Both the position numbers and the translations under genes were made by a program. From Bernardetia sp. MNP-M8 (GTDB lineage: Bacteria; Bacteroidota; Bacteroidia; Cytophagales; Bernardetiaceae): DNA of 64,000 nt. The stretch lies in NCBI RefSeq assembly GCF_037126285.1, contig NZ_CP147012.1:806001-870000 (forward strand). Direction: 5' to 3'. Of the stretch, positions 35,919 through 44,743 are shown piece by piece (within the stretch, counting starts at the first letter, position 1; every line of letters starts with the position of its first letter). Below the pieces are notes generated by a model, which was not told where the DNA came from, did no database searches, and saw only the letters and a program-made list of their open reading frames with translations.

Positions 35919-36365
35919 ATGAAAAAACAGTTGTGGATAATAAATGGTGCAAATCTTAATCTTTTGGGAAAACGAGAACCATCTATTTATGGAAACCAGT
36001 CTTTTGAAGATTATTTTGAAGAGTTGAAAAAAGTTTTTTCTGATAAATTGGTAGAATTACATTATTTTCAGTCTAATCATGAAGGCGAGATTATAGACAA
36101 ATTACATCAGATTGGTTTTAGTACTGACGGAATTATCTTGAATGCAGGAGCTTTTACACATACTTCTGTTGCCATTGCTGATGCTATTTCAAGTATTTCT
36201 ACGCCTGTTATTGAAGTTCATATTTCGAATACTTTTGCTCGTGAAGAGTTTCGTCATAAAAGCTATTTGAGTAAAAACTGTATCGGTGTAATTGTAGGTT
36301 TTGGAATGGAAAGCTACCGTTTAGCACTAGATTTTTTTGAAAGAAAATTTAATAGTCAATCTTAA
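35919..36365 (+). CDS. aroQ: Type II 3-dehydroquinate dehydratase
   Basis: 148 residues, normal size. The family motifs are complete: NGANLNLLGKREPSIYG (catalytic Tyr in the YG), SNHEGEIIDKLH, LNAGAFTHTSVAIADAI with the active-site His, and EVHISN followed by EEFRHKSYLS. It converts 3-dehydroquinate to 3-dehydroshikimate in the shikimate pathway. It begins a short same-strand run with the DoxX and DUF2752 genes. Confidence 0.96.
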   Translation: MKKQLWIINGANLNLLGKREPSIYGNQSFEDYFEELKKVFSDKLVELHYFQSNHEGEIIDKLHQIGFSTDGIILNAGAFTHTSVAIADAISSISTPVIEVHISNTFAREEFRHKSYLSKNCIGVIVGFGMESYRLALDFFERKFNSQS

Positions 36366-36376
36366 AGAAATATTCA

Positions 36377-36417
36377 TTTCATTTATAATTTATCACTTAC
36401 AATTTACCATTTCATTT
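36377..36417 (+). repeat. AT-word tract before the DoxX start
   Basis: Run of words CATTTATAATT, TATCACTT, ACAATTT, ACCATTT, CATTT leading directly into the ATG at 36418. Confidence 0.45.
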
Positions 36418-36855
36418 ATGTTACTAGATATACTTTCATTTTTCACCAATCCATCAGAAGCAGGATTTTTTTTAAAGATAATCTGTACTCTTTTTTTAGC
36501 CATTTTATTTATTCAATCTGGCTTTAATAAGGTTTTTCGTTGGGATGAAAATTCGGCTTGGCTTATAGACCACTTCAAAGGCTCTTATTTAGAAAAATTA
36601 GTAACTGTTCTTTTAGTTATTGTTACTATTTTTGAAGTCGCAGCAGGGGTTTTTAGTGCTATTGGATTTGTAACACTTTTACTTACAGGAGATGTAAAAT
36701 TTGCTTACATAGGTTCTGTTTTGGCAACTATTAATATTACGATGCTCTTTTTTGGGCAAAGAGTGGTCAAAGATTATGTGGGAGCTGCTAATTTGGTGGC
36801 TTACTTTATCTTATGTGTTATAGCAACTTATATTTTGGGTGGACTAGCTCAGTAA
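36418..36855 (+). CDS. DoxX family membrane protein
   Basis: 145 residues from MLLDILSFF. A longer frame from 36337 would overlap aroQ and read through the AT-word tract. Four hydrophobic segments (about 18-37, 58-80, 88-108, 118-140) and the motif LFIQSGFNKVFRWDE, close to the DoxX LRLxxGxxFL...KL pattern, support the call. Function unknown; related proteins are linked with quinone or thiosulfate oxidation chains. Confidence 0.75.
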   Translation: MLLDILSFFTNPSEAGFFLKIICTLFLAILFIQSGFNKVFRWDENSAWLIDHFKGSYLEKLVTVLLVIVTIFEVAAGVFSAIGFVTLLLTGDVKFAYIGSVLATINITMLFFGQRVVKDYVGAANLVAYFILCVIATYILGGLAQ

Positions 36856-36864
36856 TTTTTAGTA

Positions 36865-37287
36865 TTGATAGATGTGATAAATCGTTTTTTTGCTGTACTT
36901 ATTCCCTTATTTTTTCTTTTAGGAATTATTTTTCTTTGGTTTAATAATCCTATAAACACAAGTGAAAACTCATTTTACCCAAAATGCCCAACCTATGTTT
37001 TTTTTGAGATTCATTGTGTTTTTTGTGGTGCTACTCGCTGTATTTATTCACTTTTACACTTTGATTTTTTATCGGCTTTTCGGCAAAATGCCTTCTTAAT
37101 TCTAATTTCTCCTTTATTGATATACGAATTTTTGAGATTTTATTTCAAGACTTTTTTTGAGATAGAATTAAAGGCAATTCATTATTCAAATCTGTTTTGG
37201 GTAATAATTTTTATACTAGGATTTTTATTTATGATTTTGAGAAATATAGATTCTTTTCCCTTTAATTACCTTGCTCCTTTTGTGTAG
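36865..37287 (+). CDS. DUF2752 membrane protein
   Basis: About 140 residues, 9 bp after the DoxX gene. YPKCPTYVFFEIHCVFCGATRCIYSLLHFDFLSAFRQNAF contains the CP...CxxCGxTR...L..GD signature of DUF2752, flanked by membrane helices. The first possible start is TTG at 36865; a GTG at 36874 is an alternative, and no ATG is available, so initiation is at an unusual codon. Function unknown. Confidence 0.7.
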   Translation: MIDVINRFFAVLIPLFFLLGIIFLWFNNPINTSENSFYPKCPTYVFFEIHCVFCGATRCIYSLLHFDFLSAFRQNAFLILISPLLIYEFLRFYFKTFFEIELKAIHYSNLFWVIIFILGFLFMILRNIDSFPFNYLAPFV

Positions 37288-37289
37288 TT

Positions 37290-38096
37290 TTATTCAGGAG
37301 CTTGTTTTGTAGCAATTTTGAAAAATAGATTCGGAAAAAATCGTCTTACATATAATCCTAATCTTTCTTTACCGAAAGGTTTGCCTACATAGGTTTCCTT
37401 TTTTTGATTTTTGATAGCTTTCAAAATTTGATGAGCGCATTTGTCAGCAGGATAACCTTCGCCTGTGTTTTTACCCATTTTGGCAAATGTTTCTCCTGTT
37501 TCTGTGAGTGCATTGATGGCAACATTGGTACGAATAAATCCAGGGGCAATCATTGAAACCTTAATATTATCGTTGTAAAACTCAGCTCTAAGTCCATCAA
37601 AAAAGCCATACAAAGCGTGTTTTGAGCTTGAGTAAGCACCACGCATAGGAGTTGATAATTTCCCCAAAACACTCGTAATTACTACAAAATGTCCCGTTTG
37701 ATTTTCTACAAAGTGAGGTAAAATTGCTTGTGTAAGTCCGACATATCCAAAATAATTTACTTCCATTATTTTTCGATAGACTTCCATTTTGGTATCTTTT
37801 ATATATGAACGCTGACTAATTCCTCCATTATGAACCAAAATATCAACCTTTCCAAAAAATGAAATTGCTTCTTTTGTTTTTTCTTCAAAATCTGATTTTG
37901 TCAAATCTAAAGGAAGAATAGCTACATTTTCTCTGTTTTGGCTTATTTCTTTTACTCTTTCTAATTCCTCCGTTCTTCTTGCTGAAATAATAATTTTCGT
38001 ATCAAGATTGAGATTTGATAGAACATAAACAAGCTCTTCTCCAATTCCAGAAGATGCACCTGTAATCCAAACTGTTTTATTTTTAAAGTAATTCAT
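37290..38096 (-). CDS. Short-chain dehydrogenase/reductase
   Basis: 268 residues. Classical SDR: TGASSGIGEEL nucleotide loop, HNGGISQ, the catalytic Ser in VVITSVLGKLS, and YSSSKHAL (YxxxK). The C-terminal extension with QILKAIKNQKKETYVG resembles DHRS7/ketoreductase-like members. It reduces an unknown carbonyl with NAD(P)H. It converges on the DUF2752 gene with a 2-bp gap and no visible terminator. Confidence 0.9.
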   Translation of the reverse strand: MNYFKNKTVWITGASSGIGEELVYVLSNLNLDTKIIISARRTEELERVKEISQNRENVAILPLDLTKSDFEEKTKEAISFFGKVDILVHNGGISQRSYIKDTKMEVYRKIMEVNYFGYVGLTQAILPHFVENQTGHFVVITSVLGKLSTPMRGAYSSSKHALYGFFDGLRAEFYNDNIKVSMIAPGFIRTNVAINALTETGETFAKMGKNTGEGYPADKCAHQILKAIKNQKKETYVGKPFGKERLGLYVRRFFPNLFFKIATKQAPE

Positions 38097-38138
38097 TTTG
38101 CAGGAGGTTATGTTTTAAGATATGTTTTATTCTTCAAT

Positions 38139-38146
38139 CAAATTTA
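38139..38146 (-). promoter_or_regulatory. Candidate -7 element of the SDR gene
   Basis: TAAATTTG on the minus strand, 43 bp before the SDR ATG. Confidence 0.4.
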
Positions 38147-38303
38147 GCCAAACTATTACATAAAAAAGCAAAAAACAAGGTTTCATTTTACAATATCCTA
38201 AACTTACTAAGCTAGTTTACGTTCAAGTAAGCGACTTTAGTTAGTCAATAGTCAAACTTAAAAATAAGAATACTAAAACGTCTTTTCAAAAAAACAACTT
38301 ATT

Positions 38304-39659
38304 ATGTTAGTGCCTGCCACGAACTCGGAACTCAATTTTACATCAGAATTACATATTCCTGCTGCCAACAAACCACGTATCGTGATTATTGGAGGAGGTT
38401 TTGCAGGGTTGGAGCTTTCCAAAAAACTGCGTTCTGTCGATGCTCAAATTGTGATGATTGATAGGTATAATTTTCATACATTTCAACCTCTTTTGTATCA
38501 AGTAGCGACGGCAGGTTTAGAGGCTGATGCCATTGCAGGTCCTTTGCGTAAAGTTTTGAAGAGCAGTAATAGTAAGTCTGATTTTTATTTTAGGGTAGCA
38601 ACAGTTACAGAAATTCATCACTACAAAAACATAGTTGATACTAATTTGGGAACACTGCGATACGATTATTTAGTGATTGCAAACGGCTCAAAGACTAATT
38701 TTTATGGTAATAAATCGATTGAAGAAAGAGCATTTGCTTTAAAGCAAGTTCCTCAAGCATTGGCTATTCGCAATCATTTATTAAAGAACTTTGAAAAGGC
38801 TCAACTTGCCCAAACGATTGAAGAGCAACAGTCTCTTATGAATATAGTTATTGTGGGTGGAGGACCAACAGGTGTAGAAGTAGCAGGAGCTTTAGGAGAA
38901 TTGAAATTACATGTTTTGCCAAAGGATTACCCTGAACTAGATTTTAGAAGAATGCAGATACATTTGGTAGAAGCAGGAAAAAGTCTTTTGAATGGAATGA
39001 CAAATAATGCAAGCCGAAAAGCAGAAGAATATTTAAAAGATTTTACAGTTCAGATTTGGAAAGAAGTTAGTGTAAAAGCATTTGATGGTAGTCATGTAGA
39101 GCTTTCGAATGGAATGGTTTTGCCTTCTACTACGCTCGTTTGGGCAGCAGGAGTTACAGGAAATCTAATAAAAGGACTTCCTGAAAAAGCTATTTTGCAA
39201 GGAAATCGAATTATTGTTGATGAATATAACCGAGTAAAAGGAATAGAAAATATTTTTGCACTTGGTGATATCGCAGCAATGGTTTCAGAAGATCATCCAA
39301 AAGGCTTTCCTATGCTTGCACCTGTGGCAATGCAACAAGGAAAAACACTAGGCGATAATTTAAAACGAATGCTCAATAAAAAAGAAATGAAACCGTTTAA
39401 ATATTTTGATAAGGGAAGTATGGCGACAGTTGGAAGAAATCGTGCTGTTGTGGATTTGCCTAACAAAATGAGTTTTCAAGGTTTTTTTGCTTGGTTTGTG
39501 TGGCTTTTTGTTCATTTGATGTTTATAATTGGCTTTAAAAATCGTTTTATTATACTTACAAGCTGGATTTGGAATTATTTTACATACGACCGTAGCAACC
39601 GTTTGATTATTCCTACTCAAATAAAATCTAAGAAAGAAAAAGAAGAATTATATGTTTAA
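38304..39659 (+). CDS. Type II NADH dehydrogenase (NDH-2-like)
   Basis: 451 residues. Two Rossmann motifs: IVIIGGGFAGLELSKKL for FAD and IVIVGGGPTGVEVAGAL for NADH. The segments YNFHTFQPLLYQVATAG and IFALGDIAA are hallmarks of NDH-2. A C-terminal hydrophobic region (about 392-425, FFAWFVWLFVHLMFIIGFKN) should bind the membrane. It passes electrons from NADH to menaquinone without pumping protons. A terminator follows. Confidence 0.92.
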   Translation: MLVPATNSELNFTSELHIPAANKPRIVIIGGGFAGLELSKKLRSVDAQIVMIDRYNFHTFQPLLYQVATAGLEADAIAGPLRKVLKSSNSKSDFYFRVATVTEIHHYKNIVDTNLGTLRYDYLVIANGSKTNFYGNKSIEERAFALKQVPQALAIRNHLLKNFEKAQLAQTIEEQQSLMNIVIVGGGPTGVEVAGALGELKLHVLPKDYPELDFRRMQIHLVEAGKSLLNGMTNNASRKAEEYLKDFTVQIWKEVSVKAFDGSHVELSNGMVLPSTTLVWAAGVTGNLIKGLPEKAILQGNRIIVDEYNRVKGIENIFALGDIAAMVSEDHPKGFPMLAPVAMQQGKTLGDNLKRMLNKKEMKPFKYFDKGSMATVGRNRAVVDLPNKMSFQGFFAWFVWLFVHLMFIIGFKNRFIILTSWIWNYFTYDRSNRLIIPTQIKSKKEKEELYV

Positions 39660-39686
39660 ATAGATTAGAATTTATTGAATATCAAA

Positions 39687-39729
39687 AACTTCCCTTTTAA
39701 TAGTCTCAACTAAAAGGGAAGTTTTTTTT
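39687..39729 (+). terminator. Terminator of the NDH-2 gene
   Basis: AACTTCCCTTTTA pairs with TAAAAGGGAAGTT, followed by eight T. Confidence 0.85.
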
Positions 39730-39805
39730 GAAATATTACTCCATTTTTTAATGTCCAAAAATACATCAAAACTATGCTTCTGTTTATAGTGAGAAGAAGT
39801 TTATT

Positions 39806-39813
39806 ATATTTGT
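39806..39813 (+). promoter_or_regulatory. -7 promoter element of rsmA
   Basis: TATATTTG, 62 bp before the rsmA ATG. Confidence 0.45.
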
Positions 39814-39875
39814 TGTAAAATTAGAAAAATCCTTGGCTGTTATTAAACTCTACTTAATAACAATAAATAAAAGTT

Positions 39876-40688
39876 ATGTCAAAAAAGTCTCCTGTAAAAC
39901 CAAAAAAACATTTAGGACAACATTTCCTAAAAGATGAAAATATTGCTCGTAAGATTGTTAATCAGATGCAAGATGATAGTTATAAAGACCTCTTAGAAAT
40001 TGGAGCAGGTACAGGTGTTCTGACAAAATTTATTTTAAATGATAAAAAATATAATCTGACAGTGGTAGAAATTGATGATGAATCAGTAGAATATTTGAAA
40101 GAAAACTTGGGTTTTACAGATGAAACGCTTCTAAATGAAGATTTTTTGAAAATGGATTTAGAAACTGTTTTTGAAGGAAAATTCGGAATTATTGGCAATT
40201 TTCCTTACAATATTTCTTCACAGATTTTTTTTAAAGTATTAGAATATAAAAATCAAATTCCAGAAGTAGTTGGAATGATTCAAAAAGAAGTGGCTGAACG
40301 TATTGCTTCACCACACGGAAACAAAACGTATGGTATTTTGAGTGTTTTGTTACAGGCTTATTACGATATCGAATATTGTTTTACAGTAAGTGAAAAGGTA
40401 TTTAATCCACCTCCAAGAGTCAAATCTGCTGTTATTCGCCTAAAGAGAAATGAAGTAGAACAATTAGATTGTAATGAGAAATTATTTTTTCAACTTGTCA
40501 AATTTGGTTTCAATCAGCGAAGAAAAATGCTTCGAAGTGCTTTAAAACCACTAGGAATTCCGAATGCTTTTAAAGAAAAAGAAGAACTAAATGAAATGCT
40601 CAGCAAAAGAGCAGAACAGCTTTCTGTACAAGATTTTATTGAGCTGGCACAAATTTTTGAAAGAGAAAGAGAAACTGAAAAAGAGTAA
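39876..40688 (+). CDS. rsmA: 16S rRNA dimethyladenosine transferase
   Basis: 270 residues. KKHLGQHFLKDENIARKIV at the N-terminus, the SAM motif LEIGAGTGVLTKF, the acidic residue in VEIDDES, and the catalytic NFPYNISSQIFF. It dimethylates the two adjacent adenines near the 3' end of 16S rRNA (A1518/A1519 in E. coli numbering). Monocistronic. Confidence 0.96.
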   Translation: MSKKSPVKPKKHLGQHFLKDENIARKIVNQMQDDSYKDLLEIGAGTGVLTKFILNDKKYNLTVVEIDDESVEYLKENLGFTDETLLNEDFLKMDLETVFEGKFGIIGNFPYNISSQIFFKVLEYKNQIPEVVGMIQKEVAERIASPHGNKTYGILSVLLQAYYDIEYCFTVSEKVFNPPPRVKSAVIRLKRNEVEQLDCNEKLFFQLVKFGFNQRRKMLRSALKPLGIPNAFKEKEELNEMLSKRAEQLSVQDFIELAQIFERERETEKE

Positions 40689-40920
40689 ATATATTATTAT
40701 TAAATCTTTAGAAAGGTTGAATTGTGTAGTAGATTGATTTTCTAAATTAGAATCCTATAAAAAAAATAAAAAAAAACTCATACAAAAGCTAGTATGCTTC
40801 TCAAGTTAAAATAAATCTATTATATTAGGCACTTATTGACTATTATATTTCTAGTCCAAAAAATGAATTTATGCTTTTGAATGACATAACTAAAATAATA
40901 ACACATATAATCTATCAAAA

Positions 40921-41337
40921 ATGAGTAAATACGAATATAATGCTGAGTACGAAATACGTGCTGCTGTCAAGATGGTTTATCCTTTTATTTCCACTCCACA
41001 AGGGCTTGAAGAATGGTTTGCTGACAGAGTAGAGGTTTTGAATGATAAATTTTTGAATATTCATTGGGACAACGAACAGCATATTGCAAAAATAGTTTCA
41101 CAGAGAAATAATTCTATGATTCGCTATCAGTTTGTCGATAATATAGAAGAAGAAAAAATTAAAACTAGAGGAAAGAAAAAAGATGTAAACTTCTTAGAAC
41201 TCAAACTAAATTATAGCGAACTAACTGACACTACCTACTTAGTAATAAAAGATTATTCAGAAATGAATGATGAAGAAGTATTGGAAGAACTTTGGGATGG
41301 ACTTGTCGAAACGCTGAGAGAGAAATTAGGTGCTTAG
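40921..41337 (+). CDS. START-like (SRPBCC) domain protein
   Basis: 138 residues. Starts MSKYEYNAEYEIRAAVKMVYPFISTPQGLEEWFADRV, a clear Bacteroidota START-like/AHSA1-type pattern, with an EVLEELWDGLVETLREKLG C-terminal helix that closes the cavity. It probably binds a hydrophobic ligand or acts as a small chaperone; the function is unproven. Confidence 0.85.
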   Translation: MSKYEYNAEYEIRAAVKMVYPFISTPQGLEEWFADRVEVLNDKFLNIHWDNEQHIAKIVSQRNNSMIRYQFVDNIEEEKIKTRGKKKDVNFLELKLNYSELTDTTYLVIKDYSEMNDEEVLEELWDGLVETLREKLGA

Positions 41338-41752
41338 TTAGGTGCTTAGTCAGACATGTAGTTTTTAGTAGTTTAATTCTGTTGAATATAATGTAAAATT
41401 GGAACTAAACAGATTAATTATCAAATGGTTAACTTAAATTTGAGTTTATATTTTGTCGTTGTCGGTGTCTCACTTACGACACAGAAGATTAATGATACTG
41501 ATTTTGCTAGAAACTCATTATTTCGATAAAAACCCATTATTCATCTATAAAAAAAGTCCTACTGGCTAACTATTTGAAGTAAATACCATTACAATAAAAA
41601 ATCCTATTCTATAAATAATTCGATAAAAGAAATCAAGATAAATCTATAAACTACTCTTAATAAAATAAGAAAAGGTCGTTTATAATTTTTTAATTGGCTT
41701 AATCTGCCTGTCTTATACTTTTCTATTCTATTTACTTTGTAGCAATACGGAT
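41338..41752. other. Intergenic region with a dispersed repeat copy
   Basis: 415 bp with no gene seen. It starts with a tandem duplication of GTGCTTAGT around the START-like stop codon (GTGCTTAGTTAGGTGCTTAG) and holds the repeat at 41453-41486. Confidence 0.5.
41453..41486. repeat. Dispersed repeat, GTCGTTGTCGGTGTC type
   Basis: GTCGTTGTCGGTGTCTC...TTACGACAC; aligns with the reverse complement of 35723-35755. Confidence 0.45.
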
Positions 41753-42727
41753 ATGAACATAAATAATAATATAAATACGAATACAGGAAATTCTTCTTTA
41801 AGACCTGTTTTTCCTTCTGTCAAACGTCCTGTTGTTGAGCAACCTCTAGCTCAAACCATTCATAAAAATTTTATAGATACACCTACTCATTTCGAAACGG
41901 ATTATATCTCTATGAAATGGATTCCAGAGAAACGTCGCATAGATGTAATTTGGAAACAGTTTGTTAGTGAGGAAAAAGTACGAGAGGTTTTGTTGAAAGA
42001 AGTAGCTATGATTCGTCATACAAAAGTAAAATGTCTTTTTTTAGATGCTCAAAAATTTAAAGGTACAAATCCGAATATTCCACGTTGGGCAAATGAAGTG
42101 TGGTCTCAAATGGTACACGACGCAGGTCTAAAGCATTTTGCAACTGTTGTTTCTGATAAAGATATTTTTGCTGTTTTTTCTTTAAAGTATGGAATGGGAG
42201 AAAAACTCACTTCACTGGTTAATTGTGCTGTTTTCAAAACAGTAGAAGAAGGAGAAGTTTGGTTACGACAATATACGCATCCTGAAAGCCCAGTCTATAG
42301 TGATGATGAGCTAGAAGAAATAATGGAAGAATATGAAAATCCTACTGCTACGACTAATTTTGAGACTATTTTAAAAGAGGAAGAAGAAAAAAAATATAAT
42401 CAAGAAGATAGTGTAGAGCTGTCAATGAATCCAATGCACGAAGTTCAGAAAGAAGAAACTGTAAAAGAAGGAGAAGACATCTTAGGAGAAATAGCAGAAA
42501 AAAAACTGGAAAAATTTGATTTGAAAAATGAAATAGTATCAGAAAAAGAAGAGCTAAAAGATAATTTTGAAGAGTTAGAAGAACTAGATGAAGTAGAAGA
42601 TGAAAATAGACTTTCACAAATTCAAGTCTTTTCAAATTTTGAAGATTTAGAAAACCATATTCAAACTATAGAAGCCAAATATAAAATTAATGAAGAAAAA
42701 GCAGATACATCTGAAAATGAAATCTGA
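41753..42727 (+). CDS. STAS/SpoIIAA-like protein with acidic coiled-coil tail
   Basis: 324 residues. Residues ~45-175 (FETDYISMKWIPEKRRIDVIWKQF ... EEGEVWLRQY) resemble the SpoIIAA/STAS-like modules of Bacteroidota in which a beta strand, a helix and 'VKCLFLDAQKF' alternate. Residues ~180-324 are extremely rich in Glu and Lys with heptad-like spacing, so probably disordered or coiled. No signal peptide. It may bind a regulatory partner or phosphatase; no partner gene is adjacent. Confidence 0.55.
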   Translation: MNINNNINTNTGNSSLRPVFPSVKRPVVEQPLAQTIHKNFIDTPTHFETDYISMKWIPEKRRIDVIWKQFVSEEKVREVLLKEVAMIRHTKVKCLFLDAQKFKGTNPNIPRWANEVWSQMVHDAGLKHFATVVSDKDIFAVFSLKYGMGEKLTSLVNCAVFKTVEEGEVWLRQYTHPESPVYSDDELEEIMEEYENPTATTNFETILKEEEEKKYNQEDSVELSMNPMHEVQKEETVKEGEDILGEIAEKKLEKFDLKNEIVSEKEELKDNFEELEELDEVEDENRLSQIQVFSNFEDLENHIQTIEAKYKINEEKADTSENEI

Positions 42728-42848
42728 TTTCATTGTTTTTAAATTAAAATAGCTCGTTTTTTGCTAAATAACCTTTACGTATTTATCTTAAACATAACAG
42801 TTTTTCTAAAAGAAGAACTATATTTTTTCACCTTTTAATTTTTAAAAA

Positions 42849-43625
42849 ATGAAATTTTACTATTTATTTTTTCTGCTATTTTCGCTTTCTCTTTTTTCTT
42901 GTGATAAAGAGAGTAAAAATGGCAATGCCAAACTAGAAGTTCGTCTTGTAGATGCACCTGCTGAGTATGATGCTGTTTATATTGATGTAAGAGAAATTAG
43001 AATTCATACTTCTGAAACGGCTGCTGATGAAGACCAAGGTTGGACAACACTTTCCACAAATACAGGAATTTATAACCTTTTAGAACTCACTAACGGCATT
43101 GATGCTCTTTTGGCAAGTGATGAACTTCCTGCTGGTAAAGTATCTCAAATTCGTTTGATTTTAGGAGAAAATAATACACTTGTTGAAAATGGAGAAACAT
43201 ACACTCTCAAAACGCCTAGCGCACAACAATCAGGTCTGAAATTGAAAATCAATACAACTTTAGAAGCTGATCTGAAATATGTAATTATGCTAGATTTTGA
43301 TGCTGCTCGTTCTATTGTAAAAGCAGGAAACTCTGGAAAATATAATCTAAAACCTGTCATTCGTACTTTCGTAGAAAGTGATGGAGGTTCTCTAAAAGGC
43401 TGTACCTCTCCTGCCACTATTCAGTCTTTAGTGACTGTTTCTCAAAATGGTGTATTTGTAGCAAGTGCTTATACAAATGATGGCTGTTTTTTAATCAAAG
43501 GACTTCCAGCAGGAACATATCAAGTAAAAGTTGAGCCTCCTTTGGCATATTCTCCTGTTACCATTTCTGATGTAGTTATTAGTAATGGAGAAGTGAATAC
43601 ATTAAGTACAATTACAATTCAGTAA
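42849..43625 (+). CDS. DUF4382 lipoprotein
   Basis: 258 residues. A lipobox (LSLFSC, Cys19) marks a lipoprotein. AKLEVRLVDAPAEYDAVYIDVREIRIH is the DUF4382 signature and continues through LLELTNGIDALLASDELPAGKVSQIRLILG. Residues ~180-258 add a carboxypeptidase-regulatory-like/CarbopepD beta domain (GCFLIKGLPAGTYQVKVEP). Cell-envelope protein of unknown function. Confidence 0.88.
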   Translation: MKFYYLFFLLFSLSLFSCDKESKNGNAKLEVRLVDAPAEYDAVYIDVREIRIHTSETAADEDQGWTTLSTNTGIYNLLELTNGIDALLASDELPAGKVSQIRLILGENNTLVENGETYTLKTPSAQQSGLKLKINTTLEADLKYVIMLDFDAARSIVKAGNSGKYNLKPVIRTFVESDGGSLKGCTSPATIQSLVTVSQNGVFVASAYTNDGCFLIKGLPAGTYQVKVEPPLAYSPVTISDVVISNGEVNTLSTITIQ

Positions 43626-43655
43626 TCGCTTTTAGATGTTTTTATAAAAAATATC

Positions 43656-43691
43656 AAAAACTCATTTTGCAGTAATGTAAAATGAGTTTTT
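43656..43691. terminator. Bidirectional terminator between DUF4382 and pfkA
   Basis: AAAAACTCATTTT pairs with AAAATGAGTTTTT between convergent genes. Confidence 0.85.
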
Positions 43692-43717
43692 TATTTTTAT
43701 AGAAATTCTAATAAAAT

Positions 43718-44686
43718 TTAAGTACTCAAAATACGAAGCATTCTCACAAGGTCATTATCAATAACTCTAGGCTTTAAGCATTCTTCTATAGAAGTATAAA
43801 TCATTTTTCGCTTTAACTGTCCAACCATAACATTTGATTTTCCAGATAAAAGACCTTCTACTGCGCCCAAACCTAATTGACTAGCCAAAACTCGGTCTGC
43901 TGCCGTTGGCGAACCTCCACGCTGAATGTGTCCTAAATTAGTAACTCTAAACTTAAATTTGGGAATTTGTTCTCTTACTTTTTTCCCTAATTCTTCAGCA
44001 TTTCCAAGTTCATCGCCTTCTGCTACTACGACTATTAGAGAGGTTTTTTTGTTAGCTAACATTTCCTTTATAGACTCCACAATCTCATCTAAAGAATCGA
44101 CAATTTCGGGAAGCATGACAATTTCTGCTCCACCTCCAATTCCAGTCAGAAGCGCAATATCTCCACAATGTCTTCCCATTACTTCAATAAAAAATCCTCT
44201 TTCAAGTGAGTCAGCTGTATCTCTAATTTTATCGATGGCTTCTAATGCTGTGTTGATAGCTGTATCAAATCCGATGGTATAATCAGTTCCGTTAAGGTCG
44301 TTATCGATTGTCCCCGGTGCGCCTACAAAAGGCATTTTATGTTCTTCCCAAAAGGTTTGCATTCCTGCTAAAGTTCCGTTTCCACCGATGGCTATAAGTC
44401 CGTCAATTTCTAAATTTTTGAGATTTTGATAAGCTCTTTCTCGTCCCTCTTTTGTCAGAAACCGTTGGCTACGAGCTGTTTTCAGAACTGTTCCTCCACG
44501 CTGAATAATATTACTGACATCTCTAGAAGTCATCATGTGAATATCATTTTCTATCATTCCACGATAGCCTCTATGAATTCCATATACTTCAACACCGTAA
44601 TATAATGCACCTCTTACAACAGCTCTCAAGCAGGCATTCATACCAGGGGAATCCCCTCCAGAAGTAAAAACTCCGATTCGTTTCAC
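43718..44686 (-). CDS. pfkA: ATP-dependent 6-phosphofructokinase
   Basis: 322 residues, normal bacterial PFK length. GVFTSGGDSPGMNACLR binds ATP, GAPGTIDND holds the catalytic Asp, TDYTIGFDTAINTALEAID and EVMGRHCGDIALLTGIGGGAE bind fructose-6-phosphate. The Gly at the GGDSPG/ATP site (GGNGT in the second motif) argues for ATP rather than pyrophosphate as donor. It catalyses the committing step of glycolysis. Confidence 0.96.
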   Translation of the reverse strand: MKRIGVFTSGGDSPGMNACLRAVVRGALYYGVEVYGIHRGYRGMIENDIHMMTSRDVSNIIQRGGTVLKTARSQRFLTKEGRERAYQNLKNLEIDGLIAIGGNGTLAGMQTFWEEHKMPFVGAPGTIDNDLNGTDYTIGFDTAINTALEAIDKIRDTADSLERGFFIEVMGRHCGDIALLTGIGGGAEIVMLPEIVDSLDEIVESIKEMLANKKTSLIVVVAEGDELGNAEELGKKVREQIPKFKFRVTNLGHIQRGGSPTAADRVLASQLGLGAVEGLLSGKSNVMVGQLKRKMIYTSIEECLKPRVIDNDLVRMLRILST

Positions 44687-44692
44687 GTCTTA

Positions 44693-44717
44693 TTTAGTGA
44701 TTAATGGTTAATTATTG
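44693..44717 (-). repeat. AT-word tract before the pfkA start
   Basis: Read on the minus strand: CAATAATTAACCATTAATCAC, just upstream of the pfkA ATG. Confidence 0.4.
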
Positions 44718-44743
44718 TTTTTTTTAGATTAGAAAGTGACTAT

